Shown here: positions 8,250 through 15,761 of the stretch, one piece after another
Position numbering within the stretch: the first letter of the stretch is position 1
Layout of the letters: the number at the start of each line of letters is the position of its first letter
NCBI GenBank assembly: GCA_002706605.1
Contig: PALT01000033.1
Span: forward strand, 1 to 64,000
DNA: 64,000 bases
Origin: Rhodovulum sp.
Lineage (GTDB): Bacteria > Pseudomonadota > Alphaproteobacteria > Rhodobacterales > Rhodobacteraceae
Reading direction: 5' to 3'
Made by a program: the position numbers and the translations under genes
The notes under the pieces: generated by a model
What the model was told of the DNA's origin: nothing
Seen by the model: only the letters and a program-made list of their open reading frames with translations
Database searches by the model: none

Positions 8250-9332
8250 TTACTTTTTCTTCGTGCCGGTCGACGCGCGGCTAGCAAATTTGCGGAAGGA
8301 GTCATTCATCAGCACGGCCGCAAGCAGCAGCACACCGATGAAGAGCATGTTGAGGTCTTTGTCGAACGTGGTGAAGTTGATGCCTTGGAACACGATCCCG
8401 AAGGTCAACGTGCCAAAGACCGTGCCCGTGACTGTGCCAAAGCCCCCCGTCAGCAGCACGCCACCGACAACCACACAGATGATCGAGTTGAAGATCATAC
8501 CGAACTGCGTTGTGGTCGACGCAGAGTTCGCCAGCACGCCTTCGGTCATCCCGACGAGGGCCCCGGCCATAGCCGACAGCATGAACAGGACGATCTTCAG
8601 ACGATCCGTCGGGATACCCGCGTTACGGGCGCTTTCCTGATCGCCACCCAGTGCCATGATCCAGTTGCCCCAAGGCGACAGGTGCAGCACATAATAGCAG
8701 GCCACCGCGACCAAAATCCAAATGAAGAACGAGCTTTGCAGCGAGCGGAAGATCGTGATGCGGCTGTCGCCCTCACCAATGATCCACGAGTGATAGTCGC
8801 CCAGAATAAACTCGGACACGACACCGACATCAGGCAGGCTGTGCTGCGTGGTGCCTGCGATCTGTTTCGAGAAATACGCGTTCAGACCTGCGACCACGAA
8901 CAGCGTCGCAAGCGTCACGATCAGGGACGGCACGCCGGTTCGGGTCACCAGAACACCGTTGATCCAGCCGATGAATGCGGCCACCGCAAAGGTGACGGCC
9001 ACGGCGACCCAGATGTTCAGGCCGAAATTTTCGACCGACATGGCCAACACGATACCGCCTGCGGGGATCAGTGCGCCGACTGAAATGTCCAATTCTCCGG
9101 CGATCATCAAAAAGCCGATCGGCAGGGCAATGATGCCAACCTTTGACGCAAAGTTCAGCCACGTAGACGCGCCCAACGGGGTTAGAAAGTTCTTTTCCCA
9201 ACCAAAGATAGAAAAGAAAACAAAGATGATAACCAAGCCTGCAAAAGCGCCGGCAGCAGGGTTCCGGAAAAGATCGAGCAGAGAAAAACGCGCGTCCGGC
9301 TCGGCGTTGGTTTTGTCTTGAGTGTCAGCCAT
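8250..9332 (-). CDS. Sugar ABC transporter permease (CUT2 family), copy 1
   Basis: This 360-residue integral membrane protein of the ribose/xylose/inositol permease family has roughly 8-10 hydrophobic segments. Family hallmarks are IALPIGFLMIAGELDISVG near residue 90, the EAA-like ALGGDQESARNAGI loop near 235 that contacts the ATPase, and GGVLLTGGFGTVTGT near 290. It carries a 45-residue cytoplasmic N-terminus that is longer than in the two sister permeases. It lies between the copy-1 binding protein and the ATPase gene. Strong resemblance to the permeases at 10469 and 11469 (shared motifs ESARNAGIP, GGVLLTGG and NDSFR-like ends) shows that the three arose by duplication. Confidence 0.9.
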   Translation of the reverse strand: MADTQDKTNAEPDARFSLLDLFRNPAAGAFAGLVIIFVFFSIFGWEKNFLTPLGASTWLNFASKVGIIALPIGFLMIAGELDISVGALIPAGGIVLAMSVENFGLNIWVAVAVTFAVAAFIGWINGVLVTRTGVPSLIVTLATLFVVAGLNAYFSKQIAGTTQHSLPDVGVVSEFILGDYHSWIIGEGDSRITIFRSLQSSFFIWILVAVACYYVLHLSPWGNWIMALGGDQESARNAGIPTDRLKIVLFMLSAMAGALVGMTEGVLANSASTTTQFGMIFNSIICVVVGGVLLTGGFGTVTGTVFGTLTFGIVFQGINFTTFDKDLNMLFIGVLLLAAVLMNDSFRKFASRASTGTKKK

Positions 9333-9376
9333 GGAAACGTCCTCGGGATGCTTTTCGCTGGGTGTAACTTGGGGCC

Positions 9377-9398
9377 CCGGTCGGCCTGTGCCGACCGG
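9377..9398 (-). terminator. Intercistronic hairpin after binding-protein gene (no T-run)
   Basis: A perfect 9-bp inverted repeat (CCGGTCGGC / GCCGACCGG, loop CTGT) lies 15 bases downstream of the stop of the binding-protein gene at 9413 and before the next permease. There is no T-tract, so it is more likely an RNA-stabilising or attenuating stem, as is common after solute-binding-protein genes, than a full terminator. Confidence 0.5.
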
Positions 9399-9412
9399 AG
9401 CATTGGTATGGA

Positions 9413-10366
9413 TTAGCGTGCGCCAAGCTCTGCGCCTGCTTTCACGGCATCCACGTTGGAGGCATCAATGATGGCAGGACCGGTCAGAACCGGATCGGTC
9501 GAGATCTCGGTGCCGAACTTGAGATGCGCAAACAGCATCGAGGTCGCGAGGAAGCCCTGCAGGTAGGGCTGTTGGTCAATCGCCATGGTCTGAAGACCGC
9601 CGGAGATACGCTCCAGAGTGGCGGGCGAGAAATCGAATGCGCCGATCTTCAGGTCGATGCCGGTCTGCTCGACCGCGTTGGCTGCGGCAGCGGCACCGAA
9701 GTCAGCGGTGGAGATGATGGCGTCGATGGACTGATCACCGATCAGCTCGGCTTTCATGGCCTCTGCGGTACCGGTCACGTCGCCGTCAAGGTTGGCGGGG
9801 GTCGAGATCACGGTCACTTTCGCACCGGCCCCGGTGCCGCCATCGGACACGCCTTGGCAACGCTGCTCAAGGTTGATCGCACCCGGAATCTGAATGTGGC
9901 ACAGGATGTGGGTCGCGCCGTTCTCGGCCATGTATTTGCCGCCGCCGAAACCGGCTGCATATTCGTCAGAGCCAAAGTAGTTGATGGCACCGATGTCTGC
10001 TTTGACCGGCAGGCCCGAGTTGTATTGCATGATCTTGATGCCTTCTTCCGCCGCCATTTGCAGCGCGGGGATTTGTGCATCAGGCACCCAAACCGGGATT
10101 GCGATCCCGTCGACGCCTTGAGCAATGGCTTGGTTGATCAGGGTCACCAGATCGGGGCCAAAGTTTTCATAGTTCTGGGTGCGCAGGTACTGCACGGTGC
10201 CGCCGTTGGCTTCGACCATGTGGGTCGCGTCATCGACGCCCTTCTTGATCTTGTCCATGAAGGCGTCTTCGATCGAGCCTGCAATCACGGCGATGTCTTG
10301 GGCATAAGCACCAGTCGACACCAAGGCCGCGGTCAGTGCTGCGGTAAGGGTTTTGGTCAGTTTCAT
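9413..10366 (-). CDS. Sugar ABC transporter substrate-binding protein, copy 1
   Basis: This is a 317-residue periplasmic binding protein of the ribose/inositol (Peripla_BP_4) type. A Sec signal peptide of about 22 residues ends in AYA before Gln. The mature protein shows the two-lobe pattern beginning IAVIAGSIEDAFMDKIKKG, then NQAIAQGVDGIAIP and IDAIISTADFGAAAA, the usual hinge segments. The C-terminus LTGPAIIDASNVD is shared with the binding protein at 12635, so the two are paralogues. It has no lipobox and should be soluble in the periplasm. An intercistronic stem-loop follows the gene. Three cysteines are visible in the translation, and two of them flank the ILCHIQIPG segment and could form a disulfide. 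The ligand is probably a cyclitol or sugar, inferred from the operon. Confidence 0.9.
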   Translation of the reverse strand: MKLTKTLTAALTAALVSTGAYAQDIAVIAGSIEDAFMDKIKKGVDDATHMVEANGGTVQYLRTQNYENFGPDLVTLINQAIAQGVDGIAIPVWVPDAQIPALQMAAEEGIKIMQYNSGLPVKADIGAINYFGSDEYAAGFGGGKYMAENGATHILCHIQIPGAINLEQRCQGVSDGGTGAGAKVTVISTPANLDGDVTGTAEAMKAELIGDQSIDAIISTADFGAAAAANAVEQTGIDLKIGAFDFSPATLERISGGLQTMAIDQQPYLQGFLATSMLFAHLKFGTEISTDPVLTGPAIIDASNVDAVKAGAELGAR

Positions 10367-10468
10367 GTCGATATCCTCCCTGATTTTGGTCCCGCCTCCT
10401 CCGACGGGTCGACATAGGTTTGGCCGAATACGGCCTTTGATCGGTGCCCGTTCGTCGGGCGGCTTGGG

Positions 10469-11458
10469 TTACTTCTTGGTCGCGGCCCGCATGGCGAGCT
10501 TGCGGAAACTTTCGTTCATCCCAACGGCGGCCAGCAGCATGATCCCGATGATCAGGTTGGCCCAGTTGCGGTCGATGCTGGTAAAGTCGATGCCTTTGAT
10601 CACGATGGCGAAGGTGATGGTCCCCACGAAGACCCCAGCGATTGAGCCATAGCCCCCCGTCAACAGAACCCCGCCGACGACGACACTGACGATGATGTTA
10701 AAGATGTCGTTCATGCCGCCCGACACTTGGGCCGAGTTGAACAGGATGGCGTGGCACATCCCGACAAAGGACGCAGCCGTGGCCGTCCCGATGAACAGCA
10801 GCACAGTAATCCGGTCCACGGGGATGCCTGCGTTACGGGCACTGTCCTTGTCGCCACCAATGGCAAAAATCCAGCTGCCGTATTTGGTCTGATGCACGAT
10901 GAACCAGAAGATCACAGTGATCAGAACCCACCACAGGATCACCACTTGGTGGCTTCCGCCAAAGATGAAGTCACCGAATACGGTCTTGGCCCAAGGCGCG
11001 GCCGTCAGCGGCACCGAAGCCGCGCCGGTCAGCAATTTGGAACCGGCCAGAACGACGCCCTGCATCGCAACCAGCGTGCCCAGCGTGATGATCAGCGTCG
11101 GCACAGCGGTGCGCACGGCCAGAATGCCGTTCACCAGACCAACCAGCACCCCGATGCCCAGCGCACCAAGGATGCCAAAGATCATCGGCAGTTCGTAATA
11201 GCCCGAGATAATCGCGGTGGTCATCGCTCCCGCAGGGATCATCGCCCCGATCGAAATGTCGATCTCACCCGAAATCATCAAAAGGGCGACGGCGGCGGCC
11301 ACAATGCCGATCCGCGCGGCATAGTTCACCCAGCTGGCGGCGGGCAGCAGTTTGCCCAAGTCCACGCCGCCAATCACGACGTAAAAGACAATCACTCCCA
11401 AAAGGCTGAGGATCGAGGCAGCGGCGGGGCGGCGAAGCAGGTTTGCAAACAGGTCCAT
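10469..11458 (-). CDS. Sugar ABC transporter permease (CUT2 family), copy 2
   Basis: This 329-residue inner-membrane permease begins MDLFANLLRRPAAAS. Hallmarks are VALLMISGEIDISIGAMIPAG, the cytoplasmic loop AIGGDKDSARNAGI and the late GGVLLTGGYGS segment. The ATG at 11458 is chosen because the frame upstream of it overlaps the end of the preceding permease and shows no family similarity; the resulting 10-base gap fits the operon. Together with copy 3 it could form the heterodimeric channel served by the copy-2 binding protein, while copy 1 serves the other, which is an inference from gene order. A gap of 102 bases with two small hairpins separates it from the following binding-protein gene. 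Confidence 0.9.
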   Translation of the reverse strand: MDLFANLLRRPAAASILSLLGVIVFYVVIGGVDLGKLLPAASWVNYAARIGIVAAAVALLMISGEIDISIGAMIPAGAMTTAIISGYYELPMIFGILGALGIGVLVGLVNGILAVRTAVPTLIITLGTLVAMQGVVLAGSKLLTGAASVPLTAAPWAKTVFGDFIFGGSHQVVILWWVLITVIFWFIVHQTKYGSWIFAIGGDKDSARNAGIPVDRITVLLFIGTATAASFVGMCHAILFNSAQVSGGMNDIFNIIVSVVVGGVLLTGGYGSIAGVFVGTITFAIVIKGIDFTSIDRNWANLIIGIMLLAAVGMNESFRKLAMRAATKK

Positions 11459-11468
11459 TAGCGCGTCG

Positions 11469-12488
11469 TCACTTCTTTTTGGGGGAGTAGTTGAGGGCAA
11501 GCGTGCGGAAGGTGTCGTTCGACAGAACCGCAGCCAACAGCAAAGCCCCGATGATGATCGACCCGATGTTGGGATCCAGCGCGGCAAAGAAGATGCCTTG
11601 GTTCACAACGGCAAAGGTCATCGTGCCCAAAACGATCCCGATGATCGAACCAGCCCCACCCGTCAGCAGCACGCCACCGATGACGACGCACATGATCGAG
11701 TTAAAGATAAAGGCCTGACCGCCCGCCACTTGTGCGGTCTGGTAGGTCATCACCTGACCGACCCCCACACAGGCCGCGGCAAAGCCCGATGCCATGAACA
11801 GGCCAATGGTGACTTTCGCCGTCGGAATGCCCGCGTTACGCGCGCTTTCCTTGTCGCCGCCCAGTGCGAAAATCCAGCTGCCAAGGGGCGAGATATGCAA
11901 GACGTAGTAGAAGATCGCGACGAAACCGAGCCACCAGAAAATCGAGACGTTGAACATGCCGTTGATAAAGGTGCCCAACAGAGCCTTGGTCGTTGCGTCA
12001 GGCACATAGGACACGCTGGTTGAGCCTTTGATCAGCACCGCAAAGCCCAGCGTCAGCCCCATAACGGCAAACATCGTACCAATCGTCGCGATCAGCGAGG
12101 GAATGGTCGTGCGGGTCACGATCAACCCGTTCAAAAAGCCAATCAAAAGGCCAACAGACAGACCGCCCATGATGCCGATCAGAGCAGGCAGTTCGAAATG
12201 CCCCGACAGCATGGCCGTCGTCATCGAAGAGGCCGGAACGACAGAACCGACTGAGATGTCAAATTCACCCGAAATCATCAACAGTCCCACGGGCAGCGCG
12301 ATGATCCCGACTTCGGCTGCGATGTTCAGCCAGCTCGACCAGCCGGGTGCGCCCATAAAGACCTTCCCACCGAGAGCTGCAAAGAAGACGTAGACGACGA
12401 TCAGGCCGATCAGGGACCCGGTCTCGGGGCGTCGGATAAGACCGCCCAGCGATATGCCGCTCGGACCTTTGACGGAGTGTGTTGACAT
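11469..12488 (-). CDS. Sugar ABC transporter permease (CUT2 family), copy 3
   Basis: This 339-residue permease of the same family shows IALPVGLLMISGEFDISVGSV near residue 75, the loop ALGGDKESARNAGIPT near 225 and GGVLLTGGAGSIIG near 270. The C-terminus ends in SPKKK, a basic cytoplasmic tail also present in copies 1 and 2. It is the first permease of the transcript, 146 bases after the copy-2 binding-protein gene, with a strong stem-loop in between. The N-terminal 20 residues are polar and probably cytoplasmic. Three permease genes for one ATPase exceeds the one-or-two permease composition usual for CUT2 systems. Confidence 0.9.
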   Translation of the reverse strand: MSTHSVKGPSGISLGGLIRRPETGSLIGLIVVYVFFAALGGKVFMGAPGWSSWLNIAAEVGIIALPVGLLMISGEFDISVGSVVPASSMTTAMLSGHFELPALIGIMGGLSVGLLIGFLNGLIVTRTTIPSLIATIGTMFAVMGLTLGFAVLIKGSTSVSYVPDATTKALLGTFINGMFNVSIFWWLGFVAIFYYVLHISPLGSWIFALGGDKESARNAGIPTAKVTIGLFMASGFAAACVGVGQVMTYQTAQVAGGQAFIFNSIMCVVIGGVLLTGGAGSIIGIVLGTMTFAVVNQGIFFAALDPNIGSIIIGALLLAAVLSNDTFRTLALNYSPKKK

Positions 12489-12558
12489 ATTTCAGGTTCC
12501 TGTAGTGAAGCCCGTTGGTATTCATCCCGCCCGCGTCCGTTGAACGCGCGGGGTTAGT

Positions 12559-12588
12559 TGAGGCCGCCACTGGTTGGGGGCGGCCTCA
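12559..12588 (-). terminator. Intercistronic stem-loop after binding-protein gene (no T-run)
   Basis: A perfect 10-bp stem (TGAGGCCGCC / GGCGGCCTCA, 10-base loop) lies 46 bases downstream of the binding-protein stop at 12635 and 70 bases upstream of the permease start. Without a T-tract it probably limits read-through or protects the upstream transcript, giving more binding protein than permease. Confidence 0.55.
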
Positions 12589-12634
12589 GGTGACCAGCCC
12601 TAGACACGCGGTCTTGGGCCGGCTGGGAGGAGGC

Positions 12635-13609
12635 TTAGCGCGCGCCTGCCTTAACGCCCTCGATCACCAGATCGACGTTCGATGCGTCGACGATGCCGGG
12701 GCCGGTCAGGATTTCGCGGGTCGGGATGGTAACACCATAGTTGACGTAGTTGTTCAGGATCGACACGGCGAAAAAGCCCTGCTGATACCCCTGTTGGTCA
12801 ACGGCACAGGCTTGCTTGCCCTGCTGGATGTTTGCCAGAACGGTTTCGTTAAAGTTCATGCCACAGACATGCACTTTGCCGGCTTTGCCCGACTGCTGGA
12901 TGCCCGAGATCGTTGCGCTGGTGTCACCGCCACCGATGGCGAACATTGCGTCGATTTCGGGGTTTTGCAGCAGGTGCGCACGGACGGCCTGTGCGACAGC
13001 GGTCGAGTCGCCGTATGCGGTTGCGGGCAGTTGCAGAACCGAACCGGTCCCACCAGCGGCGGCAATGCCATCGTTAAAGCCGTTACAGAACGCTTCGATG
13101 TTGGCCGCACCAGGCAGGGTGTTCACGCATGCGCCGTTCTTGTGGCCCGCGTTGCCAAGGTATTCGCCGCCAGCATAGCCCGATTTATAGTCAACAGCGC
13201 CAACATAGTTCAGCGCGCCAAGCTTGTCGGCTGCTTCCAAACCACCGGCGTTGTAAATAACCAGCGGAATGCCAGCAGCAACAACAGCTTCAAAGGCGGG
13301 ATCCATGGCTTCGGGGACCCAGTCGGGACCAACAATTGCATCTGCACCTTGGTCGATCGCCTGACGGATCAGTTCCGCCGCATCCGGGCCCAAGTTGTCG
13401 TAGTTTTGCGGACCGAGCCAAGTGACCGAGCCACCTTGCGCTTCGGCAACGATACCGGCGTCTTCAGCGCCTTTTTTAACGCGCGACCAGAAGGGGTCGT
13501 CAGGCTTGCCACCAATCACGAAAATATCGGCGGCCATTACGGACGTCGCAGCACATGCAGCGATCAGGGTGCAGGACGCTTTGGCCGCGAAACGGCTGAA
13601 TTTAGTCAT
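12635..13609 (-). CDS. Sugar ABC transporter substrate-binding protein, copy 2 (operon leader)
   Basis: This 324-residue periplasmic binding protein (Peripla_BP_4 type) has a 26-residue signal peptide ending VMA before Ala. It shows IFVIGGKPDDPFWSRVKKG, RQAIDQGADAIVGPD and IDAMFAIGGGDTSAT, and ends LTGPGIVDASNVDLVIEG, which matches the copy-1 protein in position and sequence. Several cysteines (NGACVN, EAFCNGF, KQACAV) could form periplasmic disulfides. It is the first gene of the long minus-strand run and has a good GGGAGGAAA ribosome binding site, so it is likely the most abundant product. Its promoter region is shared with the divergent LacI-type regulator, whose inducer may be the same sugar. 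Confidence 0.9.
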   Translation of the reverse strand: MTKFSRFAAKASCTLIAACAATSVMAADIFVIGGKPDDPFWSRVKKGAEDAGIVAEAQGGSVTWLGPQNYDNLGPDAAELIRQAIDQGADAIVGPDWVPEAMDPAFEAVVAAGIPLVIYNAGGLEAADKLGALNYVGAVDYKSGYAGGEYLGNAGHKNGACVNTLPGAANIEAFCNGFNDGIAAAGGTGSVLQLPATAYGDSTAVAQAVRAHLLQNPEIDAMFAIGGGDTSATISGIQQSGKAGKVHVCGMNFNETVLANIQQGKQACAVDQQGYQQGFFAVSILNNYVNYGVTIPTREILTGPGIVDASNVDLVIEGVKAGAR

Positions 13610-13659
13610 AGTGATTTCCTCCCATTTCTCTTGTCCGTGTCAGAGACCCGGCGCGCACA

Positions 13660-13688
13660 GCTATACACCCAGCGTGACACGAAAAGCA
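13660..13688 (-). promoter_or_regulatory. Candidate promoter of the sugar operon
   Basis: On the minus strand, a -10-like TATAGC (plus-strand 13660-13665) is preceded after 17 bases by TGCTTT (13683-13688), a weak -35. It lies about 50 bases upstream of the first gene and next to the candidate operators. The -35 match is poor, so the call is tentative. Confidence 0.3.
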
Positions 13689-13715
13689 GATCGTTTTGAT
13701 TTAATTGTTGCTTTT
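13682..13715. promoter_or_regulatory. Candidate LacI-family operator 1 (inverted repeat)
   Basis: The inverted repeat AAAAGCA-N20-TGCTTTT lies in the lacI-type/operon divergent region and overlaps the proposed -35 of the operon promoter. Arm spacing is long for a simple LacI site, so it may be two half-operators. Assigned from symmetry and position only. Confidence 0.3.
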
Positions 13716-13744
13716 GTTTCATTTCATGTCATTCATGATGAAAC
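13716..13744. promoter_or_regulatory. Candidate LacI-family operator 2 (inverted repeat)
   Basis: GTTTCAT-N15-ATGAAAC spans 13716-13744, with a smaller nested palindrome TCATTCATGA at 13729-13738. It ends 18 bases before the regulator start codon, so binding there could autoregulate the regulator and repress the divergent operon. Confidence 0.4.
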
Positions 13745-13762
13745 TTCGAGAAGGCGAGACGT

Positions 13763-14797
13763 ATGAAGCGACCCACCATTTCTGACCTAGCCAAAGAGGC
13801 GGGCGTCTCTGTCTCAACGGTGAACAGGCTTATGTCTGGGTCGACATCTGTTCGCTCCACGACCGCCCAGCGGATCCAGAACGCGGCAGAGAACATTGGG
13901 TTTTATGGCCTCGGCACGATTGAGGATCAGATCAAACAATCCGCGCCCACCTATCGTCTTGGCTTTCTTATGCAGCAATCCACGCGCGAGATTTATCAGA
14001 TGATGGCGCGGGAGATTCGGAACTGTTGCCTTCGGCGCCCGCTGGATGTGGTGCAGCCCGTCGTGGACTTTGTGGATCTTCTGACGCCGGAAAACATCGC
14101 CGGTCGCCTGCAAGCCCTCGGCGAGAATTGCGATGCGGTTGCCGTCATCGCCGCAGATCACCCCCAGATCGGACACACGATTCGTAATCTGAAAAATGAG
14201 GGCACACCGGTCATCAGCTACATCACGGATCAATCCGCCCCAGAGAGAGCGGGATATGTGGGCGCCGACAACTGGAAACTGGGCAGAACGGCGGCATGGC
14301 TGATCGCTCAAACAACACACCGCCCCGGTCGCGTGGCGGTCTTTTTCGGTCACTCACGCTATCAATGCCAAGACATCGCCGAGGCAAGCTTTCGCTCTTA
14401 CATGCGGGAGCACGCGCCCAACCTGACCGTGGATGAAAGCCGCGCAACCCATGAGGATTCCCAAAACGCGTACGAAATGGTGCGCGAATTACTGCAAACC
14501 TCAGACGATATCGTCGGGCTTTTGATCGTGGGGGGCGGCATTTCCGGCGTCCTTCGGGCGCTGCGAGAGACGCCTTTGGAACGGCGGCGCGACATTAAGC
14601 TGGTTTGCCGAGATCTTGGGCCGGAAACCAGAAAAGGGCTTTCCGAGGGTCTGATTACCGCCGCGCTCTGTCATCCTCTTGGGCCGACCTCGGATGCTCT
14701 GATCCAAACCATGATTGAGGCGGTTTCTGCCAAAGAACCCCGCCCGACGACGCAACACACGGTCCCATTCGAGATTGTGACGCCCGAAAACATCTAG
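13763..14797 (+). CDS. LacI family transcriptional regulator of the sugar operon
   Basis: This is a 344-residue regulator. The N-terminal helix-turn-helix ISDLAKEAGVSVSTVNRLMS (residues 5-24) is the LacI signature, followed by a hinge helix and a periplasmic-binding-protein-like effector domain (from about residue 65 to 330) with YVGADNWKLGRTAAWL and VAVFFGHSRYQCQD. The gene is divergent from the 15-gene operon with a 153-base gap containing two inverted repeats, so it is the obvious local repressor, relieved by a sugar or inositol-derived ligand (inference). AGAAGG lies 8-13 bases before the ATG as a ribosome binding site. The long effector domain resembles binding-protein folds like those encoded next door, as usual for the family. 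Confidence 0.88.
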   Translation: MKRPTISDLAKEAGVSVSTVNRLMSGSTSVRSTTAQRIQNAAENIGFYGLGTIEDQIKQSAPTYRLGFLMQQSTREIYQMMAREIRNCCLRRPLDVVQPVVDFVDLLTPENIAGRLQALGENCDAVAVIAADHPQIGHTIRNLKNEGTPVISYITDQSAPERAGYVGADNWKLGRTAAWLIAQTTHRPGRVAVFFGHSRYQCQDIAEASFRSYMREHAPNLTVDESRATHEDSQNAYEMVRELLQTSDDIVGLLIVGGGISGVLRALRETPLERRRDIKLVCRDLGPETRKGLSEGLITAALCHPLGPTSDALIQTMIEAVSAKEPRPTTQHTVPFEIVTPENI

Positions 14798-14845
14798 GCG
14801 AGTTATCAGCGGCGCCCGCCCGAACAGGCCAGCGCCCCCAATGGA

Positions 14846-15625
14846 TCAGAGCGCGCGATCCTCGACGAAATAGCCGTAGATGGTGGTGATCAGACTGACA
14901 CCCCACATGCCGAAGATCGCCATCCAGACCATTTGTGCCGCCATGAAAACTCGGATTGACTCGGTGGTAGTCAAGGTCAATGCCAAACTGCCGAGTGCTC
15001 GTGTGCCCAGTTGATCCACAACCACCCACACAACCCCGACCCACAAAAGGGCCAATCGCCCTTTGGACGTGGCCCGCCACGCGCCCCCGAGACCGGTGCG
15101 TTTATCAATGGCCGAGGATGGTAAAAGCGGCGACAGGCACAGAAAAACCCAGAACAACAACAACGTGGCGAAGGGATTTAAAATGACGATTGCTGTGTAA
15201 GCCCCCGCCGCCGACAAGACGCTGGACAGAATAAAAAGTACCGGGATTGCGATGAGCGCCATGAGGAGAGTTATGGCAAGTGAGTCGAGCGCATAGCGCA
15301 GAAAGTTGCGCATGCCGACCGGCGTTAACCATTTCGCGGGCCCCTCGTTCAGGACATAGCGGTGCCACCCAACGACAGCCCACACCAAAAATAGCAGACC
15401 CGCCAAGGTTGGCACAAATCCGCGCAAGAACATGCCAGCAAATTCGCCATATTCGATCCCAGGGTCTTGTGCGAACCCAGACATGGAGAGGCGCGCGGCA
15501 TACGTCACGCACGCGGCATAGACCAACATGGGGATTGCAAAAATTCTAATCACCGCCCCGAAATTCTGGATTGGCATCGCGACCGATTTGACCAACAACG
15601 CCTTTGCTAACCCGAAACTTGTCAC
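14846..15625 (-). CDS. Hypothetical six-helix membrane protein
   Basis: This is a 259-residue protein of unknown function, read from a GTG start at 15625. About six hydrophobic segments are visible (roughly residues 22-47, 67-88, 115-139, 142-168, 191-207 and 225-255). The polar linker KWLTPVGMRNF between the second and third, and SSAIDKRTGLGGAWRATSKG between the fourth and fifth, is typical of glycerophosphoryl-diester-phosphodiesterase-membrane-domain or YciC-like proteins, but I do not recognise a specific family. The tail after the last segment is short (VEDRAL). It is convergent with the LacI-type gene and divergent from argG, and probably transcribed alone. Confidence 0.6.
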   Translation of the reverse strand: MTSFGLAKALLVKSVAMPIQNFGAVIRIFAIPMLVYAACVTYAARLSMSGFAQDPGIEYGEFAGMFLRGFVPTLAGLLFLVWAVVGWHRYVLNEGPAKWLTPVGMRNFLRYALDSLAITLLMALIAIPVLFILSSVLSAAGAYTAIVILNPFATLLLFWVFLCLSPLLPSSAIDKRTGLGGAWRATSKGRLALLWVGVVWVVVDQLGTRALGSLALTLTTTESIRVFMAAQMVWMAIFGMWGVSLITTIYGYFVEDRAL

Positions 15626-15761
15626 CTAAACCCACCTTTATCGCCAAAGTTGCATCGCCTTCCGACACTATCGCAACAGGGACATGCGGCAACCCCTGAA
15701 AACCTTGCCCTTACCCGAAAAAAGCGTTAGGGCGCAGTCGTTCTGATCAAGAGGAAATCTC

